The notes under the pieces: model-generated
Databases searched by the model: none
What the model was told of the DNA's origin: nothing
The model's input: the letters and a program-made list of their open reading frames with translations, nothing else
NCBI GenBank assembly: GCA_947381415.1
Contig: CANCVB010000003.1
Location: 106,072-170,071 of the forward strand
DNA: 64,000 nt
Direction: 5' to 3'
Source: Burkholderiales bacterium
Lineage (GTDB): Bacteria > Pseudomonadota > Gammaproteobacteria > Burkholderiales > Burkholderiaceae_C
Part shown: positions 54,989 to 63,622 of the stretch, piece after piece
Layout: each line of letters starts with the position of its first letter
Numbering within the stretch: the first letter of the stretch is position 1
Translations under genes and position numbers: made by a program

Positions 54989-55017
54989 AAAAAAAAGGAC
55001 GGCGCCTGGCCGTCCTT
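54989..55017 (-). terminator. Rho-independent terminator after glnA
   Basis: On the minus strand, bases 55017-55009 and 55003-54995 form a 9-bp stem (AAGGACGGC/GCCGTCCTT) with a 5-base loop, followed by a T run (54996-54989). It separates glnA from the downstream small gene and ntrBC, so the latter probably depends on readthrough or their own promoter. Confidence 0.88.
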
Positions 55018-55079
55018 GTGAACCGCCCAGTAGCGCCAAGCGCTCTGGGGCGGTTGCGGGGTCGCGACCTCTGTGGGGT

Positions 55080-56495
55080 TCAGAGTGAGTAGTACATGTC
55101 GAATTCCACCGGATGGGTGGCCATGCGAAAACGTGTGACTTCTTGCATTTTGAGTTCGATGTAAGCATCGATCATGCTGTCGGTGAACACGCCGCCTTTG
55201 GTCAAGAACGCACGGTCTTTGTCCAAATAGTCCAAGGCCTGGTCCAAGCTGTGGCAAACGGTGGGTACCAATGCGTCCTCTTCGGGGGGCAAGTGGTACA
55301 GGTCTTTGGTGGCGGCTTCACCGGGGTGGATTTTGTGCTCGATACCGTCCAAGCCCGCCATCATCAGTGCGGTAAAGCACAGATAGGGGTTGGCCATGGG
55401 ATCGGGGAAGCGTGCTTCGATGCGGCGAGCTTTGTCTGAAGCCACATGGGGAATACGGATGGAAGCAGAACGGTTGCGGCTGGAGTAGGCCAATTTCACA
55501 GGCGCTTCAAAACCGGGCACCAAACGCTTGTAGCTGTTGGTGGTGGGGTTGGTGATGGCGTTCAAAGCGCGTGCGTGTTTGATGATGCCGCCAATGTAGA
55601 ACAAGGCGGTGTCGCTCAAACCTGCATAGCCTTTGCCTGCAAACAGGTTCTTGCCGTCTTTCCAGATGGACTGGTGAACGTGCATGCCAGAGCCGTTGTC
55701 GCCAACGATGGGCTTGGGCATGAAGGTAGCGGTTTTGCCGTAGGCATTGGCCACGTTCCACACCACGTATTTCAGTTTTTGCGTCCAATCGGCGCGCTCA
55801 ACCAAGGTGCTGAATTTGGTGCCGATTTCATTTTGACCCGCGCCAGCCACTTCGTGGTGGAAAACCTCCACAGGGATACCCATTTCTTCTAGCAACATGA
55901 CCATTTCGGCACGCATGTCTTGGGTGCTGTCCACGGGAGGAACGGGGAAGTAACCACCCTTGACGGTGGGACGGTGGCCACGGTTGCCGCCTTCGAGCTT
56001 GGCGCCGCTGTTCCATGGGGCTTCGTACTCGTCAATCTTGAAGAATGAGCCGGACATTTCATTGCCCCATTGCACATTGTCAAAAATGAAGAACTCTGGC
56101 TCTGGACCGAAATAGGCGGTGTCACCAATGCCAGAGGCTTTCAAATAGGCTTCTGCACGCTTGGCGATCGAGCGGGGATCGCGGTCATAGGCTTTGCCGT
56201 CACCGGGTTCGAGCACGTCACATGACAAAACCAAGGTGGGCTCTTGGAAAAAAGGATCGATGAAAGCGGTGTTCGCATCGGGCATCAACAACATGTCAGA
56301 AGCTTCAATGCCTTTCCAACCTGCAATAGAGGAACCGTCAAACGCATGGCCTTCAGAGAACTTGTCTTCATTGAACGCAGAAATGGGCACGCTCACGTGC
56401 TGTTCTTTGCCACGGGTATCGGTAAAACGAAAATCGACAAATTTGATTTCGTGATCCTTGACGTCCTTCATGACGTCGGCGACGGTCTTGGCCAT
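55080..56495 (-). CDS. glnA: Glutamine synthetase type I
   Basis: GlnA makes glutamine from glutamate and ammonia. The 471-residue enzyme has [30 protein letters not shown], the metal and ATP motif [24 protein letters not shown] and [23 protein letters not shown]. The adenylylation Tyr is at 400 in DLYHLPPEE, so GlnE control is expected. AGGAGA lies before the ATG. A sigma-54 promoter and NtrC-like sites precede it and a terminator follows. Confidence 0.98.
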   Translation of the reverse strand: MAKTVADVMKDVKDHEIKFVDFRFTDTRGKEQHVSVPISAFNEDKFSEGHAFDGSSIAGWKGIEASDMLLMPDANTAFIDPFFQEPTLVLSCDVLEPGDGKAYDRDPRSIAKRAEAYLKASGIGDTAYFGPEPEFFIFDNVQWGNEMSGSFFKIDEYEAPWNSGAKLEGGNRGHRPTVKGGYFPVPPVDSTQDMRAEMVMLLEEMGIPVEVFHHEVAGAGQNEIGTKFSTLVERADWTQKLKYVVWNVANAYGKTATFMPKPIVGDNGSGMHVHQSIWKDGKNLFAGKGYAGLSDTALFYIGGIIKHARALNAITNPTTNSYKRLVPGFEAPVKLAYSSRNRSASIRIPHVASDKARRIEARFPDPMANPYLCFTALMMAGLDGIEHKIHPGEAATKDLYHLPPEEDALVPTVCHSLDQALDYLDKDRAFLTKGGVFTDSMIDAYIELKMQEVTRFRMATHPVEFDMYYSL

Positions 56496-56543
56496 CAGTT
56501 TCTCCTGGAGAGGTTGGTTTGAAAAATCGGATATACATTGTCT

Positions 56544-56559
56544 TGCATGATTTGTGCCA
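56544..56559 (-). promoter_or_regulatory. Sigma-54 promoter of glnA
   Basis: Read on the minus strand, TGGCAC-AAATC-ATGCA (56559-56544) matches the sigma-54 consensus TGGCAC-N5-TTGCA at ten of eleven fixed bases, with the -24 GG and -12 GC 10 bases apart. Transcription would start near 56533, giving a 38-base leader. It fits NtrC control of glnA. Confidence 0.88.
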
Positions 56560-56670
56560 CTGCACGCTCAGGTCTGTTTTTTTCTTCATGGGTACCAATT
56601 GATTACTTGAGCCCCGTGGCTTTTCCTGGCTTTCCGCGCAGAAATTTTTCAGTGCTTGGTCGTTTGATTT

Positions 56671-56737
56671 TGCACCAAAACAATGCGCTTTTAGGATCGC
56701 ACCATTTCGGGGCCTAATTTTGCACCAAAGTTAAGCA
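56671..56737 (-). promoter_or_regulatory. Cluster of NtrC-like half-sites upstream of glnA
   Basis: Three copies of the NtrC half-site (T/C)GCACCA occur at 56671-56677, 56698-56704 and 56721-56727. Their partner halves are degenerate (3-4 of 7 matches to TGGTGCA). They lie about 110-190 bases upstream of the sigma-54 promoter, as enhancers do, and the distal ones sit inside the 3' end of the MoaB/CinA-like gene. Site identity is inference. Confidence 0.6.
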
Positions 56738-57521
56738 GCCCTGAAATAAGCTCAGGAAAAGACGCCTCCACCTGCTCGGGCAAGCCTTTGACGCCCAATT
56801 CAATGTGTCGGCCAAATTCGGGGTGATCCACGCTGGGCAAGCTAAAGACTTTCACACCGGGGTACTTGGCTTCGATGGTTTCCATCAAGGGCGTGAGTGT
56901 GGCTTCCATAGACCCCATCACGATGACCGACTTTTCAATGCGCTTGACCGCATGAAAATGGGCGGCATAGCAGTGATCGAGCACCCAGGCCATCATGGGC
57001 CAAGCCATCACAGGAAAGCCCGGCACAAAGTGCACCGTCCCTTGAGGACCGTGACAGGTGAAACCGGCGATCTTGTTATAGGGGTTGGGGATGATGCTCG
57101 CGCCTTCGGGAAAGCGTCCCATGTTCAGGCGGTGGACATTGTCGGGTCGGTCTGGCTCATACGGCAAGCCGTTTTCCAGCGCCACATCGCGGGTGCGTTC
57201 ACGGATCAAGGCCTCGGCCTCGGGATGCAAGGCCAACGCAACCCCTAGCGCACTGGCTGCACATTGGCGGGTATGGTCGTCAGGCGTTGCCCCAATGCCG
57301 CCACAGGAAAACACCACGCCAGTGGTTTCAAAGGCGCGTTTCAATGTGGCCGTGATGCGCTCGGGGTCGTCGCCCACATAGTCTGCAAAGGCCAAGCTCA
57401 GCCCGCGTTGAGCCAACAGTTCAATGCATTTGGCCAAATGTTTGTCTTGGCGTTTGCCAGACAGAATTTCGTCGCCGATGATGATGATGCCAAAGCTGGG
57501 AGGCAAAAGAGAAGATGTCAT
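56691..57521 (-). CDS. Molybdopterin-binding MoaB/CinA N-terminal-like protein
   Basis: From ATG 57521 the protein has 276 residues. The fold contains FGIIIIGDEILSGKRQDKH (near 10-28), VVFSCGGIGATPDDHT (the ligand loop) and a C-terminal part with KRIEKSVIVMGSMEATLTP. This is the MoCF/CinA-N family, without the CinA amidase domain. It is sometimes called competence/damage-inducible protein A. It is divergent from the molybdenum hydroxylase gene by 63 bases. An upstream ATG (57569) extends by 16 residues. Its 3' end overlaps NtrC-like sites. Confidence 0.87.
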   Translation of the reverse strand: MTSSLLPPSFGIIIIGDEILSGKRQDKHLAKCIELLAQRGLSLAFADYVGDDPERITATLKRAFETTGVVFSCGGIGATPDDHTRQCAASALGVALALHPEAEALIRERTRDVALENGLPYEPDRPDNVHRLNMGRFPEGASIIPNPYNKIAGFTCHGPQGTVHFVPGFPVMAWPMMAWVLDHCYAAHFHAVKRIEKSVIVMGSMEATLTPLMETIEAKYPGVKVFSLPSVDHPEFGRHIELGVKGLPEQVEASFPELISGLLNFGAKLGPEMVRS

Positions 57522-57584
57522 GCATGCAATGCTAACGTCACCGAACTCTCGCCATAATGCCCTATCCACTTTTGAGGAACGCTA

Positions 57585-59852
57585 GTGAAACGAAGACATG
57601 TATTGGCGGCGCTTGCTGCAGGCAGCGGTGTGTTGGCGATTGGCTGGGGTGTGATGCCACCTCGCCAGCGATTAAACCCCTCCCACCCCTTGGCAAGCGT
57701 AGACAAAACCAGCGCCTTGAACGGTTGGGTGCGTGTCGGTGACGACGACACGGTCACCGTGGTGATGGCCAAGTCTGAAATGGGACAAGGCGTGTTCACC
57801 GGCTTGGCGATGTTGCTGGCCGAGGAGCTCGATGCGCGCTGGGACCAAGTGCGCTTCGAGCAGTCCCCCAACGACAACATTTACAACAACCTTGCCGGTG
57901 TGGCCGATGGTTTGCCGTTTCACCCCGATAACCAAGGCATGCTGAAAAGCAGTGCGCAGTGGTTGGTACGCAAAGCCATGCGCGAAATGGGTTTGATGTT
58001 CACCGGCGGATCGACCAGCATCAAAGACCTTTGGTTACCCATGCGTGAAGCCGGCGCCAGTGCACGCGCCATGCTGGTGGGTGCGGCCGCACAACAGTGG
58101 CAAGTACCCACCCATGAATGTGACGTCAAAGACGGCGTGGTCTCGCACAGTTCGGGCAAACACGCCAGCTTTGGCGAACTCGCCTCCGCAGCGGCCAAAG
58201 TCGGCTTGCCACCCAATATCAACCTGAAATCGGCTGATGACTTCAAACTGATTGGGCAAAGTCTGGCGCGTCTGGACGTCGAAAGCAAAACCGATGGCTC
58301 GGCCCTGTATGTAAGCGACATCCGTTTACCCGGCTTGGTGTTTGCCAGTGTGCGAATGAACCCTCAGCTGGGCGGCAAACTGCAAAGCTTTGACGATAGC
58401 AAAGCGCTGGCCATGCCAGGCGTGAAAAAAGTTTTGGCCATCGATGCCTTGCATGGCAACAGCGCAGGTGTGGCCGTGGTGGCGGCATCGAGCTTCCAAG
58501 CCATGAAAGCACTCACACAAGTGCAAGTGACGTGGGACAACGCCGCGTCATCCGAGTGGTCCAGCGACAGCATCGATGCCAAGTTACACCAAGCCTTGGA
58601 CAGCGACACTGGGTTTGCGTATTTTTCTACCGGCGACGCCAGCGATGCTTTGCAAAAGGCAGCGCGCACCGTCAAAGCCGAGTACCACGCGCCGTATTTG
58701 GCGCATGCCACCATGGAACCCATGGGTTGCACCGTGTGGTTCAAAGACGGCGCGGCGCAAGTCTGGGCATCAACACAGGTCCCTGATTTGGCCTGCAAAG
58801 TGGTTGCCAAACAATTGGGTATTGCGCTTGAGAAAGTGCAGTTACACATCCCGATGCTAGGCAGCGGTTTTGGCCGTCGGCTCGAGATGGACATCATTGC
58901 CCAAGCCGCTGTGGTGGCCAAGGCCATGGAGGGCACGCCCGTGCAAACCCTGTGGAGTCGCAGCGAAGACATGCAACACGACTTCTACCGCCCTGTGTGC
59001 ATCAGTCGCTTCAACGCAGGCTTGGATGCGCAAGGCCAGTTGGTGGCATGGCACAACACCTCGGCCAGCCAAGCCATCGTGCCGCAAGTCATGGCGCGCT
59101 CGTTCGGCCTGCCCGGCGCCGGCCCCGACAAAACCACCGCCGAAGGGGCTTTCGATCAGGCCTATGAATGGCCCCATGCGCGCATTGCCCATGTGGCGGT
59201 GGACCTGCCACTGCCCGTGGGTTTTTGGCGCTCAGTGGGTCATTCGCACCAAGCGTTTTTCAAAGAAAGTTTTGTCGATGAAATGGCTTTTGCCGCCGGC
59301 AAAAACCCGTTGGACTTTCGCTTGGGTTTGCTGAAAAACCACCCGCGTCACACCCAGGTTTTGCAAACCGCGGCAGCGCAAAGCGGCTGGCGTCAAGCAC
59401 TCCCTGTCAACAGCGATGGCACTCAGCGGGCGCGCGGCATTGCGCTGCATGAATCGTTTGGCAGCATCGTGGCGCAAGTGGCCGAGGTGTCGGTGCAGAA
59501 CCAGCAAATCGTTGTGCACCGCGTGGTCTGTGTCATCGATTGCGGCACGGCGGTAAACCCGCAATTGATTGCCCAGCAAATGGAGAGTTCGGTGGTGTTT
59601 GGCTTGTCCGCTGCGTTGTTTGGCGAAATCACCATCGACAAAGGTCGCGTACAACAAAGCAACTTCAACAACTACCCGGTACTGCGCATGCCGCAAGCCC
59701 CCGTGGTGGAAACCCACATCATCGCCAGCACCGAACACCCTGAAGGCGTGGGTGAGCCTGGCACGCCACCCATCGCCCCTGCGGTCGCCAATGCCTTGTT
59801 TGCTTTGACTGGCCAGCGTTTGCGGCAATTGCCACTGCGACTGCCCGCTTAA
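57585..59852 (+). CDS. Molybdenum hydroxylase large subunit, IorB-type (xanthine dehydrogenase family), orphan
   Basis: This 755-residue protein resembles the molybdopterin-binding subunit of isoquinoline 1-oxidoreductase and related aldehyde or heterocycle oxidases. The N-terminus KRRHVLAALAAGSG is a twin-arginine-like signal, so it may be exported folded. Key segments are VVMAKSEMGQGVFTGLAMLLAEEL, HATMEPMGCTVWF, GSGFGRRLEMD and the C-terminal GVGEPGTPP with the expected catalytic Glu at 724. These enzymes normally need a small 2Fe-2S subunit (IorA) encoded next door. None is visible on either side, so it is an orphan here. A MoaB/CinA-like gene is divergent upstream. Substrate unknown. Confidence 0.87.
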   Translation: MKRRHVLAALAAGSGVLAIGWGVMPPRQRLNPSHPLASVDKTSALNGWVRVGDDDTVTVVMAKSEMGQGVFTGLAMLLAEELDARWDQVRFEQSPNDNIYNNLAGVADGLPFHPDNQGMLKSSAQWLVRKAMREMGLMFTGGSTSIKDLWLPMREAGASARAMLVGAAAQQWQVPTHECDVKDGVVSHSSGKHASFGELASAAAKVGLPPNINLKSADDFKLIGQSLARLDVESKTDGSALYVSDIRLPGLVFASVRMNPQLGGKLQSFDDSKALAMPGVKKVLAIDALHGNSAGVAVVAASSFQAMKALTQVQVTWDNAASSEWSSDSIDAKLHQALDSDTGFAYFSTGDASDALQKAARTVKAEYHAPYLAHATMEPMGCTVWFKDGAAQVWASTQVPDLACKVVAKQLGIALEKVQLHIPMLGSGFGRRLEMDIIAQAAVVAKAMEGTPVQTLWSRSEDMQHDFYRPVCISRFNAGLDAQGQLVAWHNTSASQAIVPQVMARSFGLPGAGPDKTTAEGAFDQAYEWPHARIAHVAVDLPLPVGFWRSVGHSHQAFFKESFVDEMAFAAGKNPLDFRLGLLKNHPRHTQVLQTAAAQSGWRQALPVNSDGTQRARGIALHESFGSIVAQVAEVSVQNQQIVVHRVVCVIDCGTAVNPQLIAQQMESSVVFGLSAALFGEITIDKGRVQQSNFNNYPVLRMPQAPVVETHIIASTEHPEGVGEPGTPPIAPAVANALFALTGQRLRQLPLRLPA

Positions 59853-59877
59853 GCGTTGATTTGAAAGTGCCATCGCC

Positions 59878-61023
59878 ATGAACACTGCTCTCCCCCCACT
59901 GCCCTTGCCCGATGGCGTGCGTGCTGGCCATGCCGATACCGACCAAGGCTTGCACATGCATTACCTGGAAGCCGGTTATGAGGGGGGCCCTGGCCAAAAG
60001 CCGCTTCTCTTGCTGCTGCATGGGTTTCCAGAATTGGCTTTCAGTTGGCGCCACCAACTGCCAGCCTTGGCCCAAGCGGGCTACCACGTGGTGGCGCCCG
60101 ACCAGCGTGGCTATGGTCGCACCACCGGCGGCGACGACCGCTTTGAAGGCGATTGGCAAGCCAGCCACATGCCACAACTGGTGGCGGACGCGGTGGCTTT
60201 GGTTCATGCCTTGGGGCACAAGGCAGTGGCTTGTGTCATCGGACACGACTTTGGCTCGCCAGTGGCGGCCTGGTGTGCATTGACACGCCCGGATGTGTTC
60301 CATGCGGTGGTGATGATGAGCGCGCCTTTTGCGGGGCCGCCCCCCGGCACGGGTGCGCTTGCTGCACACCAAGGCATCATGCAAGTGGTGCACGACTTGG
60401 CTCACTTGCAGCCGCCACGCCAGCATTACCAATGGTATTACTCCGGCGCCCAAGCCAACAACGATATGTGGCACGCGCCACAAGGATTACAGGCTTTTTT
60501 AAGGGCTTACTACCACGTCAAAAGTGCCGACTGGCTGCCCAACAAACCCCAAGCTCTGGCGGGCTGGACGGCCCAAGCTTGGGCCACGCTGCCCGACTAC
60601 TACATCATGGGTGCGAATGACACCATGGCGCAGGCCGTGACACCCTTCATGCCCAGCTCGGCCGAGATTGCTGCATGTCAGTGGTTGCCCGATGCGGATT
60701 TGGGTGTTTATGTGCAGGAATACCAACGCACCGGCTTTCAAGGTGGCTTGCAGTGGTACCGCTGCGGCACCGATGCCGCCTTGTTTGCGCAACTTGGCCA
60801 GCAATGGGGTGGCAAAACCATTGATGTGCCATCGGCGTTTATAGCGGGTGCCTCTGACTGGGGCGTCTACCAAATGCCTGGCGCTTATGAGGCCATGCAA
60901 ACCAAAGCCTGCAGCAAGATGCGCTGGTGTGAGCTCATCCCGCATGCAGGCCACTGGGTGCAACAAGAGCAACCCCAAGAGGTCAACCGCTTGCTGCTGT
61001 CCTTTCTGTCTGGACTGGCTTAG
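59878..61023 (+). CDS. Alpha/beta hydrolase, epoxide hydrolase-like
   Basis: The 381-residue protein has the epoxide hydrolase pattern: LLHGFPELAFSWRHQ (HGxP oxyanion motif), APDQRGYGRT, and the nucleophile GHDFGSPVAA with Asp rather than Ser. The terminal His is in IPHAGHWVQQEQP. A long cap region with Tyr residues (HYQWYYSG) could supply the acid that opens the epoxide. Haloalkane dehalogenase is an alternative. It begins 25 bases after the IorB gene and is convergent with the carbonic-anhydrase-like gene, sharing overlapping stop bases (61020-61023). Confidence 0.83.
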   Translation: MNTALPPLPLPDGVRAGHADTDQGLHMHYLEAGYEGGPGQKPLLLLLHGFPELAFSWRHQLPALAQAGYHVVAPDQRGYGRTTGGDDRFEGDWQASHMPQLVADAVALVHALGHKAVACVIGHDFGSPVAAWCALTRPDVFHAVVMMSAPFAGPPPGTGALAAHQGIMQVVHDLAHLQPPRQHYQWYYSGAQANNDMWHAPQGLQAFLRAYYHVKSADWLPNKPQALAGWTAQAWATLPDYYIMGANDTMAQAVTPFMPSSAEIAACQWLPDADLGVYVQEYQRTGFQGGLQWYRCGTDAALFAQLGQQWGGKTIDVPSAFIAGASDWGVYQMPGAYEAMQTKACSKMRWCELIPHAGHWVQQEQPQEVNRLLLSFLSGLA

Positions 61024-61634
61024 CCGACCAAATCGACACGGCCATTGGTGTCCATGATGCCGGTGATGACGCTCAGCTTGGGGTGACGCTTGTTCACCTG
61101 CTGGCGGAACATGGCCAAGGCTTCGGAATGCGCCTCGGTTTCTTTTTCCTTGTCAGCCACGGCCTCGGCGCCAAAGGCTAATTTGGCGGCACCGCAATCG
61201 CGGTGAGAAATCGCGATGACGCGTTTGATGTGGTGCAACGAGACGGTGATGTCCAAATTGTCCCAGTAGGTAGCGTGCCATGCGGCGAACTTGGCGTGCA
61301 CCGCACCAATCGGGCCGCCAGCCATCACGAAGTGGCTGTAGTTGTCTTCCAATTTGTCGCGGCTCACGCCTTGGATCAGGCCCATGTACTGCCAGCTCAG
61401 CGTGGTGAAACGCGGGTCAATGCAGTTGACCAACATGGCCTCGTAGTGGCCTCCACCCGCAAAGCTTTTGCTTGGCACCATGCTGGCCAAAGCCGCACCG
61501 GTCACACCGGCCGCACCAAGATTTAAAAATCCTCGGCGATTAAGACCTTGGGCAGAACGCAATGAAACCGGCGCACAGCAAGCACAGCTCGGTGTCATGG
61601 AAGAAGAAACAGCAGGCAAAACCTCGTAAGACAT
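61020..61634 (-). CDS. Tat-exported beta-carbonic-anhydrase-like protein
   Basis: The 204-residue protein has a twin-arginine signal at 33-52 (NRRGFLNLGAAGVTGAALASM), preceded by a Cys-containing extension (SCACC). The mature part keeps the beta-carbonic anhydrase zinc ligands Cys71, His144 and Cys147, plus the Asp73/Arg75 pair (NCIDPRF and SHRDCG). It is likely periplasmic and could convert CO2 and bicarbonate or have another role, as shown by the divergent sequence between motifs. Divergent from the cupredoxin gene across 213 bases that are AT-rich. Confidence 0.8.
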   Translation of the reverse strand: MSYEVLPAVSSSMTPSCACCAPVSLRSAQGLNRRGFLNLGAAGVTGAALASMVPSKSFAGGGHYEAMLVNCIDPRFTTLSWQYMGLIQGVSRDKLEDNYSHFVMAGGPIGAVHAKFAAWHATYWDNLDITVSLHHIKRVIAISHRDCGAAKLAFGAEAVADKEKETEAHSEALAMFRQQVNKRHPKLSVITGIMDTNGRVDLVG

Positions 61635-61847
61635 GGAAAACTCCGTTGGTATAAAAAGAGAGAAATTCGTTAATCGGTTTATTTTGACAAAAGTTTAGTG
61701 AAATTTGTTTTTTAATTAAATTTAACCTTTTTTGTAGTGGTTTCATATGACAAAGGGTTGCGCCTGCATGGTCAGTGCTAGGCTAGGTCCATGCCCACAT
61801 GACAAACGCAAGCAATCCATCCGAGTTCTAGTTTCCAAAGGAAATTT

Positions 61848-62336
61848 ATGCCTACCTCACCCCAAATGCTGTGGCTTTTAACCGCATTCATCTCTTGTGT
61901 CTCATGGGCAGGGGGTCACCATGCAGACGGTCATCACCATGACGGCGCAGTTTCCATTGGCGAAGTGGGCAAAGCTGATCAGGTCAACCGAACGGTGGTG
62001 GTGACCATGACAGATGCCATGCGCTACACCCCTTCAACGGTTCAAGTACGCAAAGGTGAAACCCTTGAATTCATTGTGCGCAACACTGGCAAAGTCAAGC
62101 ACGAGATGGTGTTGGGAACAACAAGTGATTTAAAGGCACACGCAGCCATGATGAAACAACACCCTAGTATGGAACACAGTGACGACAACATGGTGTCCGT
62201 TGAACCAGGGCAGGAAGGCCACATCCTTTGGCACTTTAGCCATACTGGCAAGGTTCAGTTTGCCTGCTTGCAACCAGGACATTTTGAAGCCGGCATGAAG
62301 GGCGTGATTCAAGTTAAACCCGCCAAGGCAATGTGA
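61848..62336 (+). CDS. Cupredoxin with His-rich N-terminus
   Basis: The 162-residue secreted protein (signal peptide to about residue 21) begins with a His-rich stretch (GGHHADGHHHDG). The cupredoxin domain has type 1 copper ligands His85 (KHEMVLG), Cys140, His145 and Met150 (ACLQPGHFEAGM). A further Met/His segment (MMKQHPSMEHSD) lies in the loop. It probably binds copper in the periplasm, in electron transfer or copper resistance. AAAGGAAATTT precedes ATG 61848. No copper operon neighbour is visible. Confidence 0.88.
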   Translation: MPTSPQMLWLLTAFISCVSWAGGHHADGHHHDGAVSIGEVGKADQVNRTVVVTMTDAMRYTPSTVQVRKGETLEFIVRNTGKVKHEMVLGTTSDLKAHAAMMKQHPSMEHSDDNMVSVEPGQEGHILWHFSHTGKVQFACLQPGHFEAGMKGVIQVKPAKAM

Positions 62337-62342
62337 TGAACT

Positions 62343-63176
62343 TTAGGCAGGTGTCAGCAGTCCTGCATCGCGCAGGCGCTGGCCGATATGTTGGATGCCC
62401 TCTTCGCCCTTGAACAAAGCCTCTGCGCTGCTGTGCACCGAGTAATAGCCCAGGTGCAAATCATGCGAGTACGGTGCAGTGGAACCCAGTAAAAAACCAC
62501 AAGCCCCTTGCGCTTCAAAACTGACAGTGGTGAAACCGGTGTCAAACACAGCCAACTCTCGCTCCAAGGTGTCACCTGCCACATGCAACTGCCCCTCTTG
62601 GGCAAACACCCAAGCACGGTCATGGCCACTGGGCAAGCTAAAGGTCCAGCGCTCACCGTCTTGCAGGCTCACCCACACGTAGCACACATCGTTGGGCGAA
62701 GGGATGGGGCTGTGCAGGCCTTGGTAGCTGCCCAGCAACAACTTCACGGGCCCAAGGCTTGGCACCTCGTTGGGTTGAATGAACAGCGCGCGAGGTGTGG
62801 CCAGTTCGTGCGAAGGCGGCATGCAAAACCAAATTTGAAAACCACGCATGGGCACTTGGCCAAAGGCTCGGCCTCGGTGCCAAATACCACTTCCTGCCAT
62901 CATCCATTCTTCACCCCCCGCCTGCACATGGTCGATTTGTCCGTCTGAGGTTTCGTGCTCGACATCGAACGTGAGGGGAAAGGTCAGCGTGGCAATACCG
63001 GAGTGGGGATGAAAACCAAAGTTGGGACCCGCGCCAGCGTCTGCTTCGATGTAATCGAGAAACACAAAGGGCTTGATCATCTGTCCCACATCACCCGGAC
63101 TCACCAAGCGGGTGATGGGTCCATGGCGTCTGCCACGGGTTTTGAAAACAATGGCAGGAGATGTGGAGGTGTTCAT
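62343..63176 (-). CDS. Pirin family protein
   Basis: This 277-residue bicupin has the pirin pattern: DVGQMIKPFVFLDY, then metal ligands His56 and His58 in GFHPHSGIATLTF, and His100 in AGSGIWH. The fourth ligand of canonical pirins, a Glu two residues after that His (GIxHSE), is Gly102 here. Metal binding and quercetinase-like activity may therefore be altered. It is convergent with the cupredoxin gene and divergent from the small secreted protein gene. Confidence 0.88.
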   Translation of the reverse strand: MNTSTSPAIVFKTRGRRHGPITRLVSPGDVGQMIKPFVFLDYIEADAGAGPNFGFHPHSGIATLTFPLTFDVEHETSDGQIDHVQAGGEEWMMAGSGIWHRGRAFGQVPMRGFQIWFCMPPSHELATPRALFIQPNEVPSLGPVKLLLGSYQGLHSPIPSPNDVCYVWVSLQDGERWTFSLPSGHDRAWVFAQEGQLHVAGDTLERELAVFDTGFTTVSFEAQGACGFLLGSTAPYSHDLHLGYYSVHSSAEALFKGEEGIQHIGQRLRDAGLLTPA

Positions 63177-63285
63177 GGGATGGATTGTGCCAAAGGGCGT
63201 TCAAACTGACCCACATATTTCGCGCACACCCCTAGCAAGTTGATGAGCACTATACTTTTGCGATGGTCAACATACATCTTCTGTG

Positions 63286-63576
63286 ATGAAAAAATCCATC
63301 TCCATTTACTTGGGGTGTGCATTCCTTTGTGCTGCGCTGCCTGTGCTGGGGGCCCATCCAGGCACGCCTTCAAGCAATGTGTCCTTGCCGAAGCCGCCGA
63401 TTCAACACCCTTCGCCACCACCGCTCATTTGCCCCGCCTGGGGATGCGGTAGTCCGCCCTTCAAGGTCATGCCTGTTGAATTCCCACCGACCAAACACTT
63501 TCCAGCCACTGTGTGTCCCTCATGGGGGTGCGGTGCCCCGCCGGTACAAACCATGCCCTTGAAAATAGAACCATGA
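63286..63576 (+). CDS. Small secreted protein with repeated CPxWGCGxPP motif
   Basis: This 96-residue protein has a signal peptide to about residue 23 (GCAFLCAALPVLGA). The mature part is Pro-rich and contains two copies, 28 residues apart, of C-P-[AS]-W-G-C-G-[SA]-P-P (49-58 and 77-86), each with Met/Pro after it (VMPVEFPP, TMPLKIEP). The four Cys could form disulfides or bind a metal. I do not recognise a family. ATG 63286 is chosen over GTG 63283. A bidirectional terminator follows immediately at its stop. Confidence 0.72.
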   Translation: MKKSISIYLGCAFLCAALPVLGAHPGTPSSNVSLPKPPIQHPSPPPLICPAWGCGSPPFKVMPVEFPPTKHFPATVCPSWGCGAPPVQTMPLKIEP

Positions 63577-63611
63577 AAAAAGCCGCTAGGTGGTTAAACC
63601 TAGCGGCTTTT
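63576..63611. terminator. Bidirectional terminator between the small secreted gene and tmRNA
   Basis: A 10-bp stem (63582-63591 with 63598-63607, loop GGTTAA) is flanked by an A run on the left and a T run on the right, so it can end transcription in both directions. It follows the small secreted protein gene and, on the minus strand, the tmRNA. Confidence 0.9.
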
Positions 63612-63622
63612 AAACTTGTATA

